Positions 9,131-17,771 of a stretch of DNA of 64,000 bases are shown here, one piece after another (within the stretch, counting starts at the first letter, position 1; every line of letters begins with the position of its first letter). Source of the stretch: an uncultured Rhodospirillales bacterium (GTDB lineage: Bacteria > Pseudomonadota > Alphaproteobacteria > Rhodospirillales > UBA2165); assembly GCA_913055735.1 (NCBI GenBank), contig CAJXKD010000002.1:1-64000 (forward strand). Direction: 5' to 3'. The notes beneath the pieces were generated by a model. That model was not told the DNA's origin and made no database searches. It saw nothing but the letters and a program-made list of their open reading frames with translations. The position numbers and the translations under genes were made by a program.

Positions 9131-9757
9131 ATGAAAATATCGAAAAGCGGATCTGTCGTTGCAGCGATTGCAATGGTTTTGGCGCTGGCCTTGCCGGGGC
9201 GGGATGGCCTGGCAGCCGGAGCGAGCCCTCGCGCCGTCGTCGAAGGCTTCCATTACACGTTGATTTCCGTCATGCAGGAGGCGGACCAGCTCAAGTTCCA
9301 AGGGCGGTATCAAAAACTCGAGCCTGAGGTCAACGCCGCTTTTCACTTGCCGCTCATGGCGCGGGTCGCTATCGGATCGGCTTGGCGGTCCGCCACCGAT
9401 CAGCAGAAAATGGCGCTGATCGCGGCCTTTGCGCGGATGAGCGTCAGCACCTATGCATCGCGATTTGACGGCTTTTCAGGGGAAAGCTTCCAGACAAACG
9501 GCGAACGCGCTGGGCCTCAGAACACGGTTCTGGTTCAGACTCAAATCAACCGGCCCAATGACGATCCCGTTGCCCTTACCTACGTCACCAAGCAGTTCAG
9601 TGACGGCTGGCGGATCGTTGATGTGCTGCTGGCCGGCGGTATCAGCGAGCTTGCGGTGCGCCGATCCGAGTATAAGAACATCCTACAGGTATCGGGCGTG
9701 AATGGGCTGGTTACCGCCCTCAACCGGTCATCTGCGAATTTGAGCACGGGCGGTTAA
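9131..9757 (+). CDS. hpnM: HpnM, MlaC-like periplasmic protein of the hopanoid locus
   Basis: This MlaC/Ttg2D-family protein begins with a signal peptide (MKISKSGSVVAAIAMVLALA, ending near LAAGA). The MlaC fold region has the family-like stretches YTLISVMQEA, FHLPLMARVAIGSAWR and FSDGWRIVDVLLAGGISEL. In other hopanoid producers HpnM works with the RND protein HpnN. Both are present here, so a role in moving hopanoid or other lipid across the periplasm is inferred. An in-frame ATG at 9107 exists, but AGGAAG abuts it with no spacing. The ATG at 9131 has GGGA 5 nt upstream and gives a clean signal peptide, so I prefer it. The 3' end overlaps convergent hpnL by 4 bp. Confidence 0.86.
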   Translation: MKISKSGSVVAAIAMVLALALPGRDGLAAGASPRAVVEGFHYTLISVMQEADQLKFQGRYQKLEPEVNAAFHLPLMARVAIGSAWRSATDQQKMALIAAFARMSVSTYASRFDGFSGESFQTNGERAGPQNTVLVQTQINRPNDDPVALTYVTKQFSDGWRIVDVLLAGGISELAVRRSEYKNILQVSGVNGLVTALNRSSANLSTGG

Positions 9758-10758
9758 GACGGTACGTCGTTTCGCCGCAACATCTCCGTGTTCGGTTTGA
9801 GCACGTAGAAGACGACCAGCCCCCACACGACCCAAATAATTTCTCGGGCTCGCCGCACGGCCGCCAAAGCCAAGCCCGGGGCCGCCGATCCGGTGAGCGC
9901 CGATCCCAAAACGAGAAAGACACCTTCCTGGACACCGATGCTTGCCGGAATGAAAAAGGTTCCGGCGCGCAGCATCTGCGTCATCGCCTCGATGATCCAG
10001 GCGTCGACCATGGAGATGGGATGGCCGATGAAGTACATGGTGATGTAGATTTCGACAGCGCCCAGCACCCAGTTGACCGAGGCCAGGAACAGCGCAGCGA
10101 TGACCTTGCCGTGGTGTCCGGCATAGAAGGCGACGAAGCGTTCGTCGATGTCTTTCAGGTGATCTATGGCGGTTGCCAGCCTTGAGAACCATGCCGAGCG
10201 GCTAAGCAAGGAGCCGAACCACGAGGTCACCCGATAGCGCTGGATGGCAAAAAACAAGGCTGTGCCGATGGCGACAGCAACCAGACCGGCGCCTGCTATC
10301 GACTTGTAAAGGGGGCTATAAACATCGGATGCCAGCATCATGGCAAAGCCGATGGCGAGGAATATCACCAGGGCGATGGTGTTGATGGTGCGCGCCATGA
10401 TCAGCGACGCCGCGCTCTCGCGAAAGCCGATGTCATAGTAGCGTTTGAGCAGGATCGCCTTCACCGGCTCACCGCCCATGCTCGCGGCCGGCATGACCGT
10501 GTTGAACGCTTCGCCGGCAATCCGGACGTTATAGATGTGATACAGCCAACCGGGCGTATATCGGGCGGTCGGAATGGTCATCAGCCAGGTCGCGGCGTCG
10601 ATGACGGAAGCGGCGAGATAAGCGAGCAGAACCAAGGCAAACCCCCAACTCACTTGGGAAAGGAGGGTTCCCAATTGCGGCAAATCCGTACGCCACAGAA
10701 TGACGCCCAACAGGGCAATCCCCAGCACCAGGAATAGGATTTTCAACAGGCTAGACAC
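9754..10758 (-). CDS. hpnL: HpnL, polytopic membrane protein (flippase-like, LPG synthase transmembrane family)
   Basis: This membrane protein of about 334 residues has some eight hydrophobic segments and the family-like stretches AGEAFNTVMPAASMGGEPVKAILL and FIPASIGVQEGVFLVLG. Both are typical of the HpnL / UPF0104 group related to the flippase domain of lysyl-phosphatidylglycerol synthases. The start is set at GTG 10758 because AGGAG lies 5 nt before it. Residues predicted further upstream in this frame only mirror the preceding gene. It overlaps the stop of the upstream CDP-alcohol phosphatidyltransferase gene by 8 bp, so the two are translationally linked. The role is unknown in detail; lipid translocation is an inference. 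Confidence 0.82.
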   Translation of the reverse strand: MSSLLKILFLVLGIALLGVILWRTDLPQLGTLLSQVSWGFALVLLAYLAASVIDAATWLMTIPTARYTPGWLYHIYNVRIAGEAFNTVMPAASMGGEPVKAILLKRYYDIGFRESAASLIMARTINTIALVIFLAIGFAMMLASDVYSPLYKSIAGAGLVAVAIGTALFFAIQRYRVTSWFGSLLSRSAWFSRLATAIDHLKDIDERFVAFYAGHHGKVIAALFLASVNWVLGAVEIYITMYFIGHPISMVDAWIIEAMTQMLRAGTFFIPASIGVQEGVFLVLGSALTGSAAPGLALAAVRRAREIIWVVWGLVVFYVLKPNTEMLRRNDVPS

Positions 10759-11389
10759 GATAGCTCCTGGCCCGTGAATGGAACTGCATGATCCAATAGA
10801 CTTGCGCACCGATGGCGGCGGCCGGCAAGAGTGCCCAGAGGACGTCGAATAGCGCGAGGACGAGGACAATTAGCCAGAAGTCGGCCCGCGCCAGCTCTCG
10901 GAAACCGAAAACAACCCACTCGACGATGCCGGATGGGGCAGCCGACTCATCGGGCGCGTTTACCAGGCCGTCCGGGCCGGCGGGCCGTAGCGTCAGAAAA
11001 TAGTTGATGGTCGAGCCGGCCGCGGCGGCCAAACCGAGCCAAAGCCAAATCCCCTGATCCGTTCGAAGCGTGTGGCCGTATCCCAATCCGGCAAAAAAGG
11101 CGGCATGCAGAATCCAATCCGCGAAACTGTCCAACTGGGCGCCGAACGCGGAGGCCTGGTTTTTCAACCGCGCGACCTCGCCGTCGCAATGGTCCAAGAG
11201 GTAGCTGAGGGAGAAAACAACCGCGCCGGCGAAAATCCAGGCGGGATCCGGTATCGATACGGCCCAAGCTGCCGCTAGGCCGACAAGCAGCGCGACGACG
11301 GTGATCTGATTGGCCGTCACCGGAAGCCGCGCCAAATACGGTGTAACGCGCCGCGACGCATGCCGGATGAGGGGGAAGGGAGCAGCCAT
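10751..11389 (-). CDS. CDP-alcohol phosphatidyltransferase family protein (copy 1)
   Basis: This 212-residue integral membrane enzyme has the complete CDP-alcohol phosphotransferase motif D66-x2-D69-G70-x2-A73-R74-x8-G83-x3-D87-x3-D91, so all four metal/catalytic aspartates are present. Such enzymes transfer a phospho- or phosphono-head group from a CDP- or CMP-linked donor to an alcohol. The gene lies 4 bp after hpnN and overlaps hpnL by 8 bp, i.e. inside the hopanoid transport operon. A CMP-AEP-making gene set lies 5 kb away, so a plausible donor is CMP-2-aminoethylphosphonate and the product a phosphonolipid. The acceptor (diacylglycerol, a hopanoid polyol or other) is unknown. An ordinary phosphatidyl transferase remains possible. 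Confidence 0.87.
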   Translation of the reverse strand: MAAPFPLIRHASRRVTPYLARLPVTANQITVVALLVGLAAAWAVSIPDPAWIFAGAVVFSLSYLLDHCDGEVARLKNQASAFGAQLDSFADWILHAAFFAGLGYGHTLRTDQGIWLWLGLAAAAGSTINYFLTLRPAGPDGLVNAPDESAAPSGIVEWVVFGFRELARADFWLIVLVLALFDVLWALLPAAAIGAQVYWIMQFHSRARSYRV

Positions 11390-11393
11390 CGGT

Positions 11394-14024
11394 CTAGGTC
11401 CGGTTCGCGGGTGGCAACTTGGGAGGCAAGGCCCGCATCATGGCCGGAAGGACAACGAGCATACCGATCAAGATTGTCACAATGGCAACGGTCAACAAGA
11501 CGCCCATGCTTGCGGTGCCTGGGTGAGACGAGAGAGCAATACTGCCGAACGATCCGACGGTTGTCAGGGCGCTGAACATCACCGCCCGTGGCGTACTGGT
11601 GGTCATTGGAGACGCATTCGTATCGGTTTCCTGTTCCCGCATGACGAGGTGAATACCACTGGCGACGCCTAGCCCGAACAGCAACGGCAGGACGATGACA
11701 TTGGCGAAATTGAGCGGCAAGGAGAACACGGCGGAGGCTGCGAGGGTCAACAGCGCCGCGAAGATCAGCGGAATAAAGATCAGCAGGATGCTTCGCAGAT
11801 TACGGAGCAGACCTGCCACAAGAAACGCGATGATCACGATGGAAATGGCGGCGGCCGTCAGGAAGGACCGGATCACCGTGTTACCGGCTTCTAGGATGAC
11901 GACGGGCGCGCCGGTCGCGCGCGGTACGATGGATCGGACGTCTTCGACGAACGCGACAAGATTGGCCCGGTCCCGGACGTCGTACTTGGGGGTGATTTCC
12001 ACCCGAACACGGCCGTCGGCGGCTACTTGCCGGTCGATCATCGATTTCGGCAGATTTTCCATGGCGACAGGTTCAGCTGATAAGAGTTCGTTCAGCAATC
12101 TGATCTGGTCTGGCAACGTCGAGAGCAGACGGATTTCCAAATTTTTGACGGCGGTATAGTCGTCTCGTTGTGTCAGAACGGCATTCAGTGCGGCGATCAA
12201 TTCGGTCGCGGCGGGTGCCAATGGCGATGCCGGTAGTGCATCGACCAAATTCTTAAGCCGCCGTTGAATCCTATACAGAGATTCGAGACGCGCCTGATCC
12301 GAAATTTTGGAGGATGCCGACTGAATCAGGGACGGCCCTAGAAACAAAGCCATATCGGCGATGATATCGAGCTTTACGTCCTGATTTTCAGGCATGAGAT
12401 CAAGCACTGTCGTGGCGCTATCCACCGTTTCCAATCGCGATAAACGCGGCGCAACGGAATTGGCTTCGGCTATATTTTTCGCCAGGTAGGTGATGGTGTA
12501 TGGATTGGTCAGCGGATCGTCGAGAAGATCGAACAGGGTGCTGACTGCTTCGGTATCCGGATCTTTCAGGTTGAGGGGATCGAAATCGAATGTCACCTGG
12601 CTTGCCGCGACGGCGGCGAGGATCGCAACAACGGCTGAGGCCGCCAGTATGCTGCGGCTTTGGCCTTTTCCGGTGGCGCGATTGGCGACGGCGGGTGCGG
12701 GCAGCGCGCCCACCGGTTCATCGCCGAGGATCGTCAACACCGCAGGCAGGACCGTGATGTTGCAGAAGAGGGCGATGAACATGCCGACGCCGGAGATCAG
12801 CCCGAGTTGGGCGAGGCCCAGATAGTCGGTCGGCAAGAAGGAAAAGAAACCGATGGCCGCCGCGATGGCGGCCAGCAGCAAGGCGCCACCGATACCGCCT
12901 GCGGCCTTTTGCAACGCCTGGCCGATTGATGCACCTTCGGCTGCTTCTTCCCGGTACCGAAGCGCGTAATGGATACCGAAATCGACACTCAGACCGATAA
13001 ACAACACCGCAAAAGCGACGGAGATGATATTGAGATCACCGACCGCGGCCGTTGCGAACGCCGCCGTCAAGATCAGGCCGACGATCAGCGAGGCCAGGGT
13101 AGCACTGATCATGCGCCAAGACTTCAGTCCCCAGGTGAGAAAGAGAAAGACGAGCAGAAACGAGGTCAATGCCGCGAGGCCCATGCCGTCGATGACACTG
13201 GCCAGTTCTTCGTCTGAAAGGGGAACGGAACCCGTCAAACGCATTCTCACGCCGTAGTCTTCGGCAAGGCGCAGGTCGCTGGCCAGCTTCCTTAGCTCGC
13301 CAATGGCGTCGGAACCGGGCTGCAAAGAGGAAAAATCGACAGCAGGCTGGATCACCATAACCCGGCGTGGGACTGAGCCGTTCGATGTTTCGTCGAGCAT
13401 CAATTCCTGCCATGAAAGCAAGGTGTCCCGGCCGTCAAGTTGGCCCTCGGCAACATTCGTCATGGCGTTGAAGAACCGTGCCGCTTCGACGGGCGGTGCG
13501 TCGCCGCCGATCCAATCGGTGACGGCCAGATCGATCATTTCGGCGAGACCGCGAAGGGTCGGGTCCTGGTTCAACTTGCCGATGAAAGGCTGCATTGCCG
13601 AAAGGCGGTTCGCTAAAGTCTCGAGTTCACCTTCATCGAGATAGAGAAAGCCGTTGCGCCGGAAGAACCGGTCGCCCGTGGGGTCAAAGACATCACCGAA
13701 AACCCCCGGGGCGGCGCGCAGGCGCTGCGCCAACAGATCGCCGGCCTGTCTGACCGAATCGGTATTTTCGCCCTCGAGAACGATAACGATGTTGTCCGAG
13801 AACTGGGGAAAGGCTTCGCTGAGTGCAATCGAGTCCTGACGGAAAGGAAGGTCCGGCGAGAGCATGTCGGACGTATCGGTATTCATTCCGATATGGGTCG
13901 AGACGTAATAGACTGCCGCGACGCTGACGAGCGCAACGCCAATGCAGACCAGAACTGCCCAACGGCAGATCAGGGACGTCCACCAAACGAAAAAAGATTG
14001 AAGCCGCGCGGTATGCAATCGCAT
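11394..14024 (-). CDS. hpnN: HpnN, RND-family hopanoid transporter
   Basis: This 876-residue RND/MMPL-type transporter has an N-terminal membrane anchor (residues about 20-45), a large periplasmic domain, a first membrane block (about 270-430), a second periplasmic domain, and a second block (about 720-870). Length and layout match HpnN, which carries hopanoids towards the outer membrane in studied alphaproteobacteria. It is the first gene of a minus-strand run hpnN - CDP-alcohol transferase - hpnL, with 4 bp between the first two. The divergent 106 bp upstream separate it from another CDP-alcohol transferase and should hold promoters for both. Confidence 0.9.
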   Translation of the reverse strand: MRLHTARLQSFFVWWTSLICRWAVLVCIGVALVSVAAVYYVSTHIGMNTDTSDMLSPDLPFRQDSIALSEAFPQFSDNIVIVLEGENTDSVRQAGDLLAQRLRAAPGVFGDVFDPTGDRFFRRNGFLYLDEGELETLANRLSAMQPFIGKLNQDPTLRGLAEMIDLAVTDWIGGDAPPVEAARFFNAMTNVAEGQLDGRDTLLSWQELMLDETSNGSVPRRVMVIQPAVDFSSLQPGSDAIGELRKLASDLRLAEDYGVRMRLTGSVPLSDEELASVIDGMGLAALTSFLLVFLFLTWGLKSWRMISATLASLIVGLILTAAFATAAVGDLNIISVAFAVLFIGLSVDFGIHYALRYREEAAEGASIGQALQKAAGGIGGALLLAAIAAAIGFFSFLPTDYLGLAQLGLISGVGMFIALFCNITVLPAVLTILGDEPVGALPAPAVANRATGKGQSRSILAASAVVAILAAVAASQVTFDFDPLNLKDPDTEAVSTLFDLLDDPLTNPYTITYLAKNIAEANSVAPRLSRLETVDSATTVLDLMPENQDVKLDIIADMALFLGPSLIQSASSKISDQARLESLYRIQRRLKNLVDALPASPLAPAATELIAALNAVLTQRDDYTAVKNLEIRLLSTLPDQIRLLNELLSAEPVAMENLPKSMIDRQVAADGRVRVEITPKYDVRDRANLVAFVEDVRSIVPRATGAPVVILEAGNTVIRSFLTAAAISIVIIAFLVAGLLRNLRSILLIFIPLIFAALLTLAASAVFSLPLNFANVIVLPLLFGLGVASGIHLVMREQETDTNASPMTTSTPRAVMFSALTTVGSFGSIALSSHPGTASMGVLLTVAIVTILIGMLVVLPAMMRALPPKLPPANRT

Positions 14025-14130
14025 CGGAAACCGTCGTTGACGTTTGAGAGCTTATATCCCCTTGTTCATGACAAGTACATTTTTTCACCTGTATGAAGCG
14101 CTTATATGAACCGGGTGGTCAGGTGATTCC

Positions 14131-14772
14131 TTGACTTTCGCCCCGGCCTCCAAGAGTTTTTCGCCTATGGAACAAATCCCCTGGGACCAGCATATCGCCC
14201 GCCGCATGGTGCGGCCCTTGGCCAAAACGCCCGTTCGGCCGAATCACATTACCCTTCTGACTTTGGTTCTTGCCGTATTCGGGGCGCTTCTGTTTGCGCC
14301 CGGCGATCCGGTTTTAGCGAATTGGGGGGCCGGTATCTTCATCTTTGCCCGGTTTCTGGATCATTTCGACGGCGAATTGGCGCGGCTGCAAGGCACGTCG
14401 TCGAAACTTGGCTACTACCTCGATTATGTCGCGGGAGGCGTCGGCTATGCGGCCCTCTATGCCTGCCTGGGCATCGGGCTTAGTACAACGGCGCTCGGCA
14501 GCTGGGCGACGGTATTGGGGTTTGCCGGCGCGGCGGCATCGGTCATTTCCCTGTTCGGCAACCTCAAGATCGACAAGGACGCGGGCGGAGACGATACGGG
14601 CGAGGCTGTAGGCTATCCCGGGTTCGCCGGTCTGGAATTGGAAGACGGTATGTATCTGCTGGGGCCCGTCACGTGGCTCGGCTTCCTGACGGAGTTTTTC
14701 GTTCTGGCGAGCCTCGGGGCCGTCGTCTATGGCCTGTGGACCATCCGGTCGAGCCTCCGCCACGCTTCCTAA
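14131..14772 (+). CDS. CDP-alcohol phosphatidyltransferase-like protein lacking the fourth aspartate (copy 2)
   Basis: This membrane protein of about 213 residues has the family motif D77-x2-D80-G81-x2-A84-R85-x8-G94-x3-D98, but position 102, normally the fourth and general-base Asp, is Gly (codon GGA at nt 14434-14436). The rest of the motif and the membrane pattern are intact, so this is not a decayed frame. It could be catalytically changed, or a partner of one of the two neighbouring family members. The TTG start at 14131 is backed by AGGTGA 4 nt upstream. An ATG at 14167 would remove 12 residues. It is divergent from hpnN and overlaps the convergent third copy by 4 bp. Confidence 0.8.
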   Translation: MTFAPASKSFSPMEQIPWDQHIARRMVRPLAKTPVRPNHITLLTLVLAVFGALLFAPGDPVLANWGAGIFIFARFLDHFDGELARLQGTSSKLGYYLDYVAGGVGYAALYACLGIGLSTTALGSWATVLGFAGAAASVISLFGNLKIDKDAGGDDTGEAVGYPGFAGLELEDGMYLLGPVTWLGFLTEFFVLASLGAVVYGLWTIRSSLRHAS

Positions 14773-15362
14773 AAAAGGTGTTTGCGGAAACGGATTAGGA
14801 AAACCGCCGCCATGATCGGTGTGCCGATGGCCGCCGCGACGATCAGCGGCACGCCGGCGCCGAAGACCATGGCGATGGGGACGGCGATCATGGCGTCGTC
14901 CGGGTCGAAGCGGCCCATGGGGGGCAGCGCGATGGTTCCCGAGCCCAACTTCGATTCGCCGCGTAGCACGACCCCAAGAACGACCAGCACCGAAACAAAG
15001 GCAAGGGTGCCGAGCGCGATCGACAGGTTGCCGAGGGCACCGTTGCGTACGCCGAAGCCGATGGCGAAAAAGGCCAACCCGTTCGACAACGCATCAACGA
15101 TCAGATCGTATTGGTGTCCGTGGCGGCTGAACTTTCCCGACAGGCGCGCGAGTTCCCCATCTGCCCGGTCGAGCAGCATGGAGAACAGAAACGCAGCGCT
15201 GCCCGTAAAATGCCACGCCGTATCTGTGGTCGCATAGCAGGCAGCCGCAACCAAGCCCGTTGCCAAGCGCAGGGTCGTCAGGTGATTAGGCGTGACGCGG
15301 GTGCCGACCAACGGGCGCACGCCGGTTGCCGCGATCTTGTGGATCCAGGTCTGGTGGCTAAT
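14769..15362 (-). CDS. CDP-alcohol phosphatidyltransferase family protein (copy 3)
   Basis: The full catalytic motif is present: numbered from GTG 15320, D51-x2-D54-G55-x2-A58-R59-x8-G68-x3-D72-x3-D76. From that GTG the protein has 183 residues and lacks the short amphipathic lead seen in copies 1 and 2. The frame stays open upstream and encodes TWIHKIAATGVRPLV, which aligns with WDQHIARRMVRPLA of copy 2. No ATG, GTG or TTG lies there, but ATT at 15362 has GAGGA 6 nt upstream. I therefore extend the gene to this unusual start; if that is wrong, use 15320. It is likely to use CMP-AEP or another CDP-alcohol. It is divergent from the PhnW gene. Confidence 0.78.
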   Translation of the reverse strand: MSHQTWIHKIAATGVRPLVGTRVTPNHLTTLRLATGLVAAACYATTDTAWHFTGSAAFLFSMLLDRADGELARLSGKFSRHGHQYDLIVDALSNGLAFFAIGFGVRNGALGNLSIALGTLAFVSVLVVLGVVLRGESKLGSGTIALPPMGRFDPDDAMIAVPIAMVFGAGVPLIVAAAIGTPIMAAVFLIRFRKHLF

Positions 15363-15507
15363 TGGATGTCCTCGTTCTCTGGTGTATTCCCTGTGTCGTT
15401 TCTAAGCCGACAGTATCTTGTTCAAAAGGTTGGGCGAAGCCCGGCATTCGCGATACTGTTCGGCACGATATTGTTCGGATGAAGTTAATAATCGGTTCTC
15501 CGCCATC

Positions 15508-16635
15508 ATGCACGAAAATCAGCCCATCCTTCTACTGACACCTGGCCCCTTGACCACGGCGCCGGAGACCAAGGAAGCCATGCTGCGGGATTGGGGATCC
15601 CGCGACACCGATTTCATCGCGTTGACGAAGCGGGTCCGCGACCGTCTGTTGGAGGTCGCCGGATGCGACCCGCAGCAAGGGACCTATACCTGCATTCCCG
15701 TCCAAGGGAGCGGCACTTTTGCGGTGGAGGCGGCCATCGGATCGCTGTTGCCGCGGGACGGGAAGCTGTTGGTGCTGGTCAATGGCGCCTACGGTCGCCG
15801 GATCGTGACCATTTGCGACTATTTAGGCCGTGATCACTGCGTTCTCGAATGGCCCGAGGATCAGGTGCCCGAGGTTGTTGCCGTCGAGCATGCCTTGGCG
15901 GACGACCCTGCGATCACTCATGTGATGGTGGTCCATTGCGAGACGACGTCCGGAATTCTCAATCCGCTCGCAGATATTGCGCAGTTGGTGGCGGATCAAG
16001 GGCGGAAACTGATGGTCGATGCCATGAGCTCCTTCGGGGCGCTGCCCCTCGATCTTGGCCAAATCCCGGTGGAGACGGTGATCGCCTCGGCGAACAAGTG
16101 TTTGGAGGGGGTGCCGGGTTTGGGTTTCGTGATTACGAAAACGTCGGCGATCGAGGGGGCGGCTGGAAATGCGGCCTCCTTGAGTCTCGACCTGCACGAT
16201 CAGTGGACTTACATGGAGAAATCCGGCCAGTGGCGGTTTACGCCGCCGACCCACGTGATCGCGGCCTTCGACAAGGCGCTCGAGGCGCACGCGGCGGAAG
16301 GCGGCGTCGCCGGGCGCGGCAAGCGCTATCAGCGCAATTGTGATGTTCTGTTGGACGGGATGGCCGAACTGGGCTTCACGCTCTATCTGGACCGGTCTCT
16401 ACAGGCGCCGATCATTGCGACGTTCCTGTCGCCCAAGGATGCGAAATTCGATTTCGAGGATTTCTATGATCGTCTGCACGCGCGGGGGCTTGCCATCTAT
16501 CCCGGTAAGCTGACGCAGATCGATAGCTTCCGCATAGGCTGCATCGGCAACTTGGACGCCGGAGACATGTCACGGGTTGTCGATACGATCGGTACGGTGA
16601 TCCGGGAAATGGGGATTGCCGACCTAAATTCTTAG
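15508..16635 (+). CDS. phnW: 2-aminoethylphosphonate--pyruvate transaminase
   Basis: This PLP-dependent class V aminotransferase of 375 residues has the family N-terminus LLLTPGPLTT, the SRDTDF segment, PLP-contacting D171 (LMVDAMSSFG) and PLP lysine K197 (SANKCLEG). PhnW interconverts phosphonoacetaldehyde plus alanine and AEP plus pyruvate. Next to PEP mutase and phosphonopyruvate decarboxylase it most likely runs in the biosynthetic direction, making AEP. The start is ATG 15508. An in-frame ATG at 15418 would add 30 residues unlike the family. The 3' end overlaps convergent phosphonopyruvate decarboxylase by 4 bp. Confidence 0.92.
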   Translation: MHENQPILLLTPGPLTTAPETKEAMLRDWGSRDTDFIALTKRVRDRLLEVAGCDPQQGTYTCIPVQGSGTFAVEAAIGSLLPRDGKLLVLVNGAYGRRIVTICDYLGRDHCVLEWPEDQVPEVVAVEHALADDPAITHVMVVHCETTSGILNPLADIAQLVADQGRKLMVDAMSSFGALPLDLGQIPVETVIASANKCLEGVPGLGFVITKTSAIEGAAGNAASLSLDLHDQWTYMEKSGQWRFTPPTHVIAAFDKALEAHAAEGGVAGRGKRYQRNCDVLLDGMAELGFTLYLDRSLQAPIIATFLSPKDAKFDFEDFYDRLHARGLAIYPGKLTQIDSFRIGCIGNLDAGDMSRVVDTIGTVIREMGIADLNS

Positions 16636-17771
16636 GCTGAGGTGATAAAATCCTGGAACCGGCGGGCAACATCGGCGGGCGCCACCGTGGGCCGGCCAAG
16701 CTTGTCCAAGGAGCCGGGTGCGATCCGTGCGTGGATCAGGTGCGGGCCGGAGGCGTTGGCCGCCGCGCGAAGGGCGCCATTTACGCCCTCAAGACTGTCG
16801 CAAATCGTTGTTTGGCGGAATCCACAAGCGAGTGCGACGGTGGCGAAATCGACCGACGCGCTGACGGTTGATTGCCCGCCCGTGGAATCGTGGACGCCGT
16901 TGTCCAAAATGACGTGGACGAGGTTCTCGGGTGCGTAGGCGCCAATGGTGGCGAGACTTCCCATCTTCATGAGGGCTGCACCGTCGCCATCCAAGACGAC
17001 CACATTGCGTTTGCTATTGAGGGCGACGCCGAGGCCCATGCTGGCGGCGCAGCCCATGGAGCCTACCTGATAGAGATGTTGCGGCCGGTCGGCGAGGGTG
17101 AACAGCTCCCGTCCGCATTTTCCCGTGGTCGCGATGAGCGCGGTGTCGTCCGAAACGATCTCGAGGATCCTTTCCAGCACGGCATAGCGGGTCGGACGGT
17201 CGCCGCCATTTGCATGATCAGCGATGGTGCCCGGCGCCGGTTTCTTCATGGGCGCGGCGTCGAGCGCTGCCGGCGCCACCGTGTCCTTTTCCATGATGAA
17301 CCCGAAGGGCAGGGAGGTTTCCGCCATGACCTTCTCGGCCGCGTCCAACGCCGGGACGATTTCATCGCTCATGCGTGGGAAGGTCAGGTTTCGGACGCGC
17401 ATGACCTCCATGAGCGTCTGAGTAATCTGGCTCATCAGTTCGTGCTGCGGCTCATCCTTCACGCCCGGCTGCCCGCGCCATGTCGTGATCAACATGGTGG
17501 GGATACGAAACGGGAAATTGAGGGAGGTCAGCGGATTGACGCAGTTCCCGAGACCCGAATTCTGGCACATGACGACGGTCTTTTTGCCCGCAAGCCACGC
17601 GCCTGCTGCGATTGCCACCGCCTCGCCCTCGCTTGCTGCGCCGACATAATTGGTTTTGTCGGAGCTGATGGCCCGGTTGATGAATGGAGTCAGAAAGGAA
17701 CAGGGGACGCCTGTGTAGAAATCGAACCCGCGTTCGACGGCGGGTTCGATGAATTCATCTGCGTGGATCAT
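16632..17771 (-). CDS. aepY: Phosphonopyruvate decarboxylase
   Basis: This ThDP-dependent enzyme of 379 residues converts phosphonopyruvate to phosphonoacetaldehyde, the step that drives the unfavourable PEP mutase reaction. The N-terminal half carries the catalytic-Glu region [10 protein letters not shown] (E48/E50) and the [18 protein letters not shown] stretch characteristic of Ppd. The C-terminal half carries the ThDP-binding motif [15 protein letters not shown]. It overlaps the upstream PEP mutase gene by 4 bp (ATGA), a tight functional operon. Confidence 0.94.
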   Translation of the reverse strand: MIHADEFIEPAVERGFDFYTGVPCSFLTPFINRAISSDKTNYVGAASEGEAVAIAAGAWLAGKKTVVMCQNSGLGNCVNPLTSLNFPFRIPTMLITTWRGQPGVKDEPQHELMSQITQTLMEVMRVRNLTFPRMSDEIVPALDAAEKVMAETSLPFGFIMEKDTVAPAALDAAPMKKPAPGTIADHANGGDRPTRYAVLERILEIVSDDTALIATTGKCGRELFTLADRPQHLYQVGSMGCAASMGLGVALNSKRNVVVLDGDGAALMKMGSLATIGAYAPENLVHVILDNGVHDSTGGQSTVSASVDFATVALACGFRQTTICDSLEGVNGALRAAANASGPHLIHARIAPGSLDKLGRPTVAPADVARRFQDFITSA

